NCBI GenBank assembly: GCA_027578815.1
Contig: JANBTH010000115.1
Coordinates: forward strand, 1 to 33,777
Direction of reading: 5' to 3'
DNA length: 33,777 bases
Source: Coemansia sp. RSA 1804
Taxonomy: Eukaryota > Kickxellomycota > Kickxellomycetes > Kickxellales > Kickxellaceae
The position numbers were made by a program, and so were the translations under genes. The notes beneath the pieces were generated by a model that saw nothing but the letters and a program-made list of their open reading frames with translations, did no database searches and was not told the DNA's origin. Positions 19,405-26,184 of this stretch are shown here, in pieces. The stretch's first letter is position 1, and each line of letters begins with the position of its first letter.

Positions 19405-19524
19405 CGCTTCATTATTCTCTTCCTCAGCCGCCGTTTTTCCACCCGCTTGAACCTTTTTTCCCACTTTATTCTTTTTCACATTAAAGTAACAACAACTGTT
19501 TCCTCACTATTCCACAACCAAAAA

Positions 19525-19905
19525 ATGTCTCTTCTTCCAAGCTCCCTATCATACCAGCCGCACGTTAGCCGCCGCCGGTCATCGCTAGCATCAACCACAA
19601 GCAGCGGCAGCAGCAGCGGCAACGGCAATGGACTAGCTCCTATCAACACAGCAGCGCCAGCGGATGACGCGCATTTACTCGGATTAGCTTCACCCTCGTC
19701 ACAGTCGCCAGGAAGCCCGCCAAGCTTCTCTCCATCTGCGCTTCTTTATTCTCCAGGCGCAGCAACAGCATCGGCATCGGCAATTGACTACACTTACGTT
19801 TGCAATAAATGCGGCTTTGGCACAGAGCTGCTGAGCGTGTACATGCCTCATACTGCGTATCCTTGCGGCGAACAGCCGATGGAGAATAACTGGGGAAAAC
19901 TATGA
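19525..19905 (+). CDS. Small Ser-rich protein with a C-terminal C2HC finger (126 aa)
   Basis: The product is 126 aa. Residues 1-88 are Ser/Ala/Pro/Gly-rich and probably disordered, with an RRRSS patch that could be phosphorylated. Residues 90-126 contain YVCNKCGF followed by His and Cys in the spacing C-x2-C-x12-H-x4-C, a compact zinc-binding pattern, then a conserved-looking tail with NNW. The frame is open upstream to 19447 without another ATG, and the A-rich context at 19525 fits a start. A clear TATA box precedes it. With the 3499-3663 gene it is one of two single-finger small proteins in the window, but their sequences are otherwise unrelated. Function is unknown; adaptor or nucleic-acid binding is possible. 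Confidence 0.65.
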   Translation: MSLLPSSLSYQPHVSRRRSSLASTTSSGSSSGNGNGLAPINTAAPADDAHLLGLASPSSQSPGSPPSFSPSALLYSPGAATASASAIDYTYVCNKCGFGTELLSVYMPHTAYPCGEQPMENNWGKL

Positions 19906-20373
19906 ACCTTTTATTCTCAGACTCCGCCCCCTTGTGTAAAAGCGTGAAGAGCTAGTAATATTTTTATTTCCATTTTCCTGTATCTTTTTAGCCAATATTA
20001 TTGCTTTTCTATATATTCTCTCGTTGTCTATTGCGTGTTTAAAGGGGGGGACAAACGGTTAAAATGGGGTTTCAGCGCAGTTTATGTTTTACATGATATC
20101 ATTTCACTCGTGGACCAAGGCAAGATACCGCTGAGTCTGATACTAAGAAAAGCCCAGAGAACCTGCCTCAGCGAACCATGTATGCAAATGCAAACATTAA
20201 ATATATTCATACATCTTTTGCTTTTCATTGATTTATTTGTCCTAGATTTCAAAGTTTAAAAGATTATTCCTCTACTCCTTTGGTTTCTCCTTACTCAAAC
20301 AACTCTTTTGTTCATCTTGTAGCTATCATAAATGTAGTTGCGGTTCACACACTTGTTTGCAACCTATCTTGAC
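19906..20373. other. Spacer and 3' flank of a small gene
   Basis: No gene is supported. A 74-codon plus-strand frame beginning at a GTG (20035-20259) has no known resemblance. The bases 20338-20374 form the conserved 37-nt block shared with 21371-21407. Confidence 0.4.
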
Positions 20374-20374
20374 C
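20338..20374 (-). repeat. Conserved 37-nt 3' block, copy A
   Basis: This block is identical at 35 of 37 positions to 21371-21407. It overlaps the stop codon of the gene at 20374-20592 by one base and extends into its 3' flank, so it is probably mostly 3' UTR. It is more conserved than the coding regions beside it. Confidence 0.85.
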
Positions 20375-20592
20375 TAGTTGGGAGCGCTTCCAGCAGGTAC
20401 ATTTGGCCCTTGTGCTTTATGTTGACGTTGAAGTGCTCTACGTTGACGTTCACGTTGAAGTACTTTACCTTCATGTTCTTGTGCTGCTGCTAATGCATCT
20501 TCAAACTCTTGCATTTGCTCTGAGCTGTATTTCTTCCACCACCCTGCGATTGGTCTAACAGATGTATCCTGATCATTATTCGGGGTTGACAT
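20374..20592 (-). CDS. Orphan small coiled-coil-like protein (72 aa), duplicate copy A
   Basis: The product is 72 aa. A Pro/Asp-rich N-terminus leads to GWWKKYSSEQMQEFEDALAA and then a Gln/Arg/Glu-rich stretch (about 30-60) that should form a long helix. The C-terminus is short and Pro/Gly/Ala-rich. The promoter and 3' end match those of the gene at 21397-21579, about 1 kb to the right on the same strand, so the two are tandem duplicates. The proteins share little beyond MS at the start, a helix-forming E/Q-rich middle and A-rich stretches. Reading its last bases in the other copy's frame gives a tail almost the same as that copy's, which points to a frameshift near the end. A TATA-like box is about 105 bp upstream. 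The function is unknown. Confidence 0.55.
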   Translation of the reverse strand: MSTPNNDQDTSVRPIAGWWKKYSSEQMQEFEDALAAAQEHEGKVLQRERQRRALQRQHKAQGPNVPAGSAPN

Positions 20593-21370
20593 AATTGTTT
20601 AATATTTAATAACCGTGTTAGCAATATAATATCTTAGATGATTGTGAATATTAGTATTATGTAGTATGCCTAGATTTTTGCTCCTCACCTTTCTTCTTTT
20701 ATATTCACATGAAGATTTTATTTATAGATGTATTCACTCAATATATCACATGTGATATTTCTGAAATACTATTTAATTAATTTTTTGGCTTTAATAAAAG
20801 ATATAATCATCTTTCATTAATGAGGCCTCATTATTTGAATATTAGTAAAAGCCAAAGCCTCACATGATGTTTCTTAATTTGTCTCCTCATAAGACTGGAC
20901 ATTGGTGAATAGTTCAAGCCAAAGGCTTATCACTGATTATAAGACATGCAAAGAAATTAAAAATTCTAAATATCCAAAAGTGTATTCAAAATACTTGTTA
21001 TATTGAAGCCGTCATCTATTTTTATATAACAAAATTGTAAGTATTGTATAGATACGCTTATACACAGCACATAGCGCTATCCACTGCTGTAAAATTCTTG
21101 TTTTTATCTTTCAATTAGGCTGAGTAACCATCCTGCAGACATACATTCTCAACTAAATTAAAACAGTTTGGACAGGTAGTATATAGCTTATACAGTTCTG
21201 GATGCTTTTGAACACAAAAGTATATTTCTCATTTTCCAGTTTTTACACTTTTGCTTTTCAATTATTTATTTATTCTGGTCCTCACAGTTTAAAAATATAC
21301 TATCATTTTCTTTGAGTTTTCCCATATTCCAACAATCCTTCCATTTAACTTCTAGTGACCACAAATATAA
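20593..21370. other. AT-rich spacer between duplicated small genes; promoter A
   Basis: No gene is present. The first 180 bp contain the promoter and leader of copy A, which align with 21580-21860 before copy B. Short inverted motifs with GAGGCCTC and AAGCC/GGCTT cores occur at about 20820-20930. Confidence 0.5.
20697..20705 (-). promoter_or_regulatory. TATA-like box of small gene, copy A
   Basis: Minus-strand AATATAAAA lies about 105 bp upstream of the ATG at 20592. The following leader shares blocks such as AATATTCAC, AAGATATTATA and ATATTAAAC with the leader of copy B in the same order. Confidence 0.5.
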
Positions 21371-21407
21371 TTGCGGCTCACACACTTGTTTGCAACTTAT
21401 CTTGACC
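21371..21407 (-). repeat. Conserved 37-nt 3' block, copy B
   Basis: This block is identical at 35 of 37 positions to 20338-20374. Here the stop TAA of the gene at 21397-21579 lies inside the block, so its last three codons and the start of the 3' UTR are both conserved. Confidence 0.85.
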
Positions 21408-21579
21408 GAGATGGGAGTTTCCTAGTCCCTTCGCTTATTTCTCGTAATATTCGTTCTGCACGTGCTCTCGCTGCTGCCGAGGTTTCTGCATTTAATTCTT
21501 GCTGCAGCTGTTCTCTTTCTTGCTCCTCTGTGAGTGGTGGTTGTATGACAGGTGTTGGTCCATTTTTACGGTTTGACAT
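21397..21579 (-). CDS. Orphan small helical protein (60 aa), duplicate copy B
   Basis: The product is 60 aa. A short Pro-rich N-terminus is followed by a continuous Glu/Gln/Arg/Ala-rich helix (about 18-50), EEQEREQLQQELNAE then an Ala/Arg segment, and it ends LPSRSR. It is the tandem partner of the gene at 20374-20592, with matching leader and 3' block and the same strand. A TATA-like box lies about 108 bp upstream. The helix is amphipathic enough for a coiled coil, so self-association or partner binding is possible but unproven. No family is recognised. Confidence 0.52.
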   Translation of the reverse strand: MSNRKNGPTPVIQPPLTEEQEREQLQQELNAETSAAARARAERILREISEGTRKLPSRSR

Positions 21580-21686
21580 GGTTGCTAGGTTTAATATCTA
21601 ATTGTTGTATTTGCACTATAATATCTTTGGTGGAGGTGAATATTTGAATTATATGTTTAGCCAAAATGGGCTTCCTCACTTTACTC

Positions 21687-21696
21687 TTTTTATATC
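21687..21696 (-). promoter_or_regulatory. TATA-like box of small gene, copy B
   Basis: Minus-strand GGATATAAAAA lies about 108 bp upstream of the ATG at 21579 and aligns with the equivalent box of copy A. Confidence 0.5.
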
Positions 21697-21914
21697 CTCA
21701 AGATAAAAACAGATTGGCAGTGGGAGTTCGTCTTTAATGAGTAATGAATTTTTGTTAACAGAATTTCAGTAAGAAAATGGGAATATCTATTTTTAAATTT
21801 ATGTATATATCCATTCAAGATATCATCCATGTGATGTTTCTGGAATCAGATATTTGAGAGGATGTACAAAGGTGAATAAATTTTTTCTTGAATAAAATAT
21901 TTGCATGCTAACAA

Positions 21915-22196
21915 TTATATTAATGTTTTGCTAAAAAAGATAACTAGCAAATCAAAATTATATTGGTTTTTCCTGTGGTATAGAATTACAACAGACAATT
22001 GATTGCATGTTTGTAGCGCACACAGTTTCAAGTGTTTTGTTACAGATTTACATTCCGCACAGTGTGAGTTCACAGAGAGTGCAGTCATAATCCATTCACT
22101 CCCATCAAGCATCAGCAGTCCAGCTCACGCGTTATTCGCAGTCATTGCCTGCCCAGCTATCATTAATCTAGCTGACATTAAACTAGCAGTTATCAT
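21915..22196 (-). pseudogene. Possible broken small secreted cysteine-containing protein gene
   Basis: From the ATG at 22194-22196, 23 codons encode a hydrophobic, signal-peptide-like stretch ending in Ala. A TGA at 22125-22127 interrupts it. The same frame then stays open for 70 codons and includes CAEC and CALQTC cysteine motifs. The TGA lies within GCGTGAGC, which also resembles a 5' splice site, so a spliced gene is an alternative to a stop mutation. A TTTATAAA box lies about 170 bp upstream. The plus strand is also open here. The N-terminus lacks the usual basic residues of a signal peptide. This is a weak call. Confidence 0.2.
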
Positions 22197-22982
22197 TATA
22201 GCTTTTAACAAGAAATAATGAAGCAAAAAGTGCAAATTAGCATGAAAAATGAATAAACATATAGATTATAGCAGGGAAAAAAGGTAGTCGGCAAGATGAA
22301 CTAGGCAACAATGTAGCTCAGAGAAATGTGAGCAATCAGATGAAACGCCATTGGAACCACAGTTTATAAATATGAAAACGAAGTAAGCAATGGCAGTCAC
22401 CTTCATTGTCAGTCTAAATGAAGCAAATGATCATTTTATCTGGCGGCAAATCCGGTGTTATGCCCAGTCAGCGTGGAAAATACGCCTTTATTTTGCAAGT
22501 GGCAAAAGCTTCGGCAATACTACAAAAAGAGGGGATGAACAGCATATGCTTGATTTGAGAAACAAGAAAAACGGATCACGACAGATCAAAAACCAACCTG
22601 GATTAATCCCTTTTTCTAATCGGATTATAAACCAATCAGCTGATTATCGTATTATTTATTTTCCTATTGTTTCAGTTGATCCGGTCCAAACATTGAAAGA
22701 AAAAGTTTTTTTTATAAATGTATTTTTTTTTCGGTGGTGCACATTGGAAAAAATAAAGGGAGCAAGAGAGATCAAGCCGAAGAAAACAAACAAAGCGAAA
22801 AGTATAAAAAATATAAAGCCGTTTCGGTTTGTACATTTTCTTCTCTCCTCTCCCGTTTATTCTCATTAATAAGTTTCTTATATTACACTTCTATTTCTCC
22901 TTTCTTTTAAAAAGAAACAAAAAATATACGCTTTCTTTCTTTTTTTGAACTGTATATATCAAAAAGATAACAAAATAGCAAG
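22197..22982. other. Upstream region of the nucleolin-like gene
   Basis: A 159-codon plus-strand frame (22390-22869) begins with ATG but has no domain or family resemblance. Its last third is Lys/Phe-rich, and it spans a CCAAT motif and TATA-like TATAAAAAATATAAAG at about 22804-22819, so it is more likely promoter and leader sequence. I see nothing else. Confidence 0.4.
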
Positions 22983-24215
22983 ATGACCAAGGCAACAGCA
23001 GCATCGTCAAAGAACAAGGCAAGTATAGCAATAGACAGCAGAAAGATGTATGGTGATGAGTGAATGGATTATAATGCAGCAGGTGTCAACTAAAGCAATT
23101 TATCTCGCGTATGTGTGATCTCGCCATCCAATCAACAACCAACTTTTGTCAATGGTTCAATGATGTAGGTGTCCAAGAAGGAGAAGCGCAAGCAAGAGGT
23201 AGAGGAGTCGGCATCATCGTCCTCGGCCGAGGAGTCCTCCTCGGAGGAGGAAGCATCGTCGTCTGAGGAGGAGGAAGCATCGGACAGCGAGGCATCTTCC
23301 GACAACGAGGCGCCGGCTGCAGCAAAGAAGGACGCCAAGAAGAAGGAGAAGAAGGCGGCCGAATCCGACAACGAAGACGAGTCGTCGGACAGCGACTCGT
23401 CGGACGCGGAGAGCGAGAAGGCCGACGAATCCTCATCCGGCTCAGGCTCAGACTCCGAGTCTGACGCGGACGAAGACGAGAGCGACTCGTCGGGCGGCAA
23501 GCGCAAGGCCGGGTCAGACGTGGAGATGGAGGACACGGAGGCGACAGCCAAGAAGCCGAAGACCGAGGAGGAGGGCGCCAAGGTGCACTCTGTGTTTGTC
23601 GGCAACCTGGCATTCGCCACAACCGACGAGAGTCTGGCAACGGCGTTCGGCGCGTTCGGCGAAGTCGTGGCAGCGCGCGTTGCGATGCAGCCCAACTCGG
23701 GGCGGTCGCGCGGGTTCGGCTACGTCGACTTCGCATCGGCCGACGCGCAGCAGAAGGCGATGGAGGCCACCGACTTTGAGGTCGACGGGCGCGCCGTGCG
23801 CATGGACAAAACCGACGGCCACGCCGGCGACTCGAAGCACGCGGCTCAGCGCAGCGGCAGCTCGAGCGAGCCGTCCAAGGTCCTGTTCATCGGCAACATG
23901 TCGTTCCGCTCGACCGAGGACAGCGTGCGCCAGGCGTTCGAGGAGTGCGGGACCGTGGTCTCGGTCCGCATCATCACGGACCGCGAGACCGGCCGCGCCA
24001 AGGGCTACGGCTACGTTGAGTTCGACTCCGTCGAGGCTGCGGCCAGCGCGATGGAGTGGAACGGCAGCGACCTCGACGGCCGCAACATCCGCCTCGACTA
24101 CTCGACGCCGCGCCAGGGCGGCAACGGCGGCGGCAGCGGCGGTCGCGGCGGCGGCCGTGGCGGCTTCCGCGGAGGGCGCGGTGGCGGCCGGGGCCGGGGC
24201 GGCTCGAGGTACTAG
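22983..24215 (+). CDS. Nucleolin/Nsr1/Gar2-type nucleolar RNA-binding protein
   Basis: Two exons (22983-23018 and 23169-24215) give 360 aa. Exon 1 encodes only MTKATAASSKNK; exon 2 opens with GTG, read internally as Val. Residues about 25-120 alternate acidic/Ser blocks with Lys-rich blocks, as in nucleolin. RRM1 is at about 153-225 (VFVGNL RNP2, SRGFGYVDF RNP1) and RRM2 at about 248-325 (LFIGNM, AKGYGYVEF). Residues about 326-360 form a Gly/Arg-rich RGG tail. Such proteins act in the nucleolus in pre-rRNA processing and small-subunit assembly, and the Ser blocks are typical CK2 targets. No ATG occurs in the exon 2 frame before the acidic region, and the ATG-containing exon 1 joins in frame. 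The gene converges on the Cdc1/Ted1-like gene, with stops 144 bp apart. Confidence 0.93.
23019..23168 (+). other. GC-AG intron in the nucleolin-like gene
   Basis: The 150-bp intron begins AAG|GCAAGT and ends GATGTAG|GTG. The donor has GC in place of GT but otherwise perfect complementarity to U1, which is typical of GC-AG introns. An ACTAA branch-like motif is at about 23086-23092, and other candidates lie nearer the acceptor. Joining the flanks preserves the frame. No GT donor near 23018 gives an equally good model. Confidence 0.8.
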
Positions 24216-24294
24216 ATCCCGGAGCTGATCTGATCCGACCGTGATTTTCCTTACTTTCTTTTATTTTCTCACTCTCTTCCTTCTGTGCGCAGGG

Positions 24295-24300
24295 AATAAA
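24295..24300 (+). terminator. Polyadenylation signal of the nucleolin-like gene
   Basis: AATAAA lies 80 nt after the stop codon, within the short convergent interval shared with the opposite-strand gene. Confidence 0.45.
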
Positions 24301-24359
24301 AACCGACAGCAGTCCAGCCCAATCAATTGGGGATCAGATCACAGCGGATCGTTGCCGGG

Positions 24360-25697
24360 CTACACCGCGTAAAAGTACAGGATGCAGGCGACGTACGCCG
24401 GCGCCGCCACCAGCGCAACAGCCCCGGCGGCGCGCAGCACATCCAGCGGCAGCGACAGGCGCGAGCGCATCTCCGTTTGCGCTCGGATGCGCTGGCCGGC
24501 GCCGCCAGCCGAGGCCGCAGCCGCCAGCCGCCGGCGCCACCAGCATGCGCGCAGCAGCAGCGCAAGCGACGCGGCAAGCAGCAGCACGTAGGCCTTGTAG
24601 ATGCCCAGCTGGTACGGCAGGAAGCAGTGCTGCAGCGCAAACGCCGGCGGCGCGCCTCCGACGCCAGGCGACAGCGTCAGCAGCGCGTAGCTGGCAACGG
24701 GCACGCCGCTGGCCCAGCCGAAGGCGCCGATCGTGTGCTCGGACACCGTTTCGCCGGTTCCGGCCATCGGGTGCGTCACCGAGCAGGTGTCGTGGTCGTC
24801 GCCGCTGAAGACGGCCTGCGGACGCACTGTCTCCAGCAGATACTCGGTCGTGTTGCGCTGCAGCTGGTCGCGGAACTGGTATCCGTGCCGGCTGAGCAGC
24901 GCGCCGTGCTTGCTCTGCCGCAGCGGCCCGCACGGCGTGTTGGCGGCGCGCCAGAGTGGCACATGCGAGAACAGCAGCGTTGGCGGCGCTCCGCTGTTGC
25001 TCTCGCGCTGGATGCGCAGCTGCTCCACCAGTCGGCGCGCGCCGCTCCGCACGGCGGGATCGTCGCTCTCGAGCGTCAGCGTGTCAACCAGCGCCAGGCG
25101 GTGGCCGCCCGCCGCCACGATCTGGTTGGTTGCGCCCACGCGCCGGTGGAATCTGCTTAGCGCGTGCGGAACAACCGTGTTGCCGATGCCGATGTCGTGG
25201 TTGCCGGCCATCTCAAACACGCGCCGCGCCGTCGGAGCGCGGTTGCGGAACACCGATCGGAATCTGGCGTATTCCGCCAGCCACGCCTCGTCCGCGTCCT
25301 CCAGCAGCTCGCGCCCGCCGTCCATCAGATCACCCAGATTAACAACGATCGCCGGCTGCCGTACGTCCTGCAGCACCAGGTACGCCTTGCGCACGTAGAT
25401 GTCTGTGAAGAACTCCACGATGCGCAGCAGCATTCCTGTTTGCCCGTACGAGTAGTGGTCCACGATCTGCGCATCCGCCACGATTGCCACGCGCGTCGGC
25501 CGCCCCGCGATCGCATCCGCATCCGCATCCGCCTCCGTCTTCGGTTCCGGCCACCGGCATCGGCCGATGCGCCAGTAGTACACGCCCACCTCGCCGTACA
25601 CCACCGCCGCCACCCACACTGCGCGCAGCCCACGCACAACCGTCCGCGGCCGCTTGCTGTGCGCCAGGCTCTGTTGCAGCTTTGCTTGCAGCTCCAT
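24360..25697 (-). CDS. Cdc1/Ted1 (MPPE1/PGAP5)-type ER metallophosphoesterase
   Basis: The product is 445 aa. An N-terminal membrane segment (about 22-40) precedes a calcineurin-like phosphoesterase domain (about 68-330). The metal-binding motifs are in order: ADAQ (D75), GDLMD (122-126), GNHD (165-168), SHVPLW (H245) and SGDDHD (298-303). The DxQ and GDDHD variants match my recollection of the Cdc1/Ted1 branch rather than generic DxH/GHxH enzymes. Two C-terminal membrane segments lie at about 360-380 and 422-443. Ted1 and mammalian PGAP5 remove ethanolamine phosphate from the second GPI mannose in the ER so that GPI proteins can exit; Cdc1 is its paralog, and I cannot separate the two here. 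An Asp/Ala repeat (about 55-62) comes from a GCATCC-type repeat. The upstream gene on the same strand is the acyl-CoA synthetase, 487 bp away. Confidence 0.88.
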   Translation of the reverse strand: MELQAKLQQSLAHSKRPRTVVRGLRAVWVAAVVYGEVGVYYWRIGRCRWPEPKTEADADADAIAGRPTRVAIVADAQIVDHYSYGQTGMLLRIVEFFTDIYVRKAYLVLQDVRQPAIVVNLGDLMDGGRELLEDADEAWLAEYARFRSVFRNRAPTARRVFEMAGNHDIGIGNTVVPHALSRFHRRVGATNQIVAAGGHRLALVDTLTLESDDPAVRSGARRLVEQLRIQRESNSGAPPTLLFSHVPLWRAANTPCGPLRQSKHGALLSRHGYQFRDQLQRNTTEYLLETVRPQAVFSGDDHDTCSVTHPMAGTGETVSEHTIGAFGWASGVPVASYALLTLSPGVGGAPPAFALQHCFLPYQLGIYKAYVLLLAASLALLLRACWWRRRLAAAASAGGAGQRIRAQTEMRSRLSLPLDVLRAAGAVALVAAPAYVACILYFYAV

Positions 25698-26184
25698 GCG
25701 ACTGTTTTTCTGTGTGTGCTTGTGTGTATTTTCGATTGTTGCGACTGAAATGTTGGTTGTGTTAAAGTCTGTATGTCTGCATCTCTTGACGGACGAGCGG
25801 GATGGATGGCTCCTTTATTTTCCTCATTCTCCCCTTCTTCTTCTTCTTCTCCGTCCTGCGCGCCGGTGTCGGAATGCCAGGCGCCAGGATGGAACGGTGC
25901 GGATGGATCGAAGAATGGCCGCCTCACTACTATTATTTCTCTTCGTTTCGTTTCGTTTGAATCTCTTCATCAATCATTCCCTCTCCTCTCCTCCCCTCCC
26001 CCTGCTCTGCCGCTTGGTGCCTGTGCTGAGAGCAGTAGATCCCCTCCCTCCCTTTTCCAGGAGATGCGATGAACACCAAATGCATTCTCTTCTCTTCCTC
26101 CTTTTGAAACCTGTGGTCATGTGTTAACTCAAAAACTAAGTGCTCCAAATCAAATGAAAGCACCCCGATCAAATCGCTACTTCT
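25698..26184. other. Spacer between two minus-strand genes
   Basis: The stretch holds the presumed leader of the phosphoesterase gene, several TTC and CTC pyrimidine tracts at about 25825-26110, and the 3' end of the acyl-CoA synthetase gene. Overlapping frames of 80-157 codons on both strands are low-complexity and not supported. Confidence 0.5.

Noticed and set aside
22390..22869. A 159-codon ATG-initiated frame before the nucleolin-like gene
   Set aside because: It has no recognisable domain, its last third is Lys/Phe-rich from A/T tracts, and it overlaps likely promoter elements.
23019..23168. A snoRNA inside the nucleolin intron, as in vertebrates
   Set aside because: A C-box-like GTGATGA is present, but no CTGA D box occurs in the intron and no H/ACA pattern is evident.
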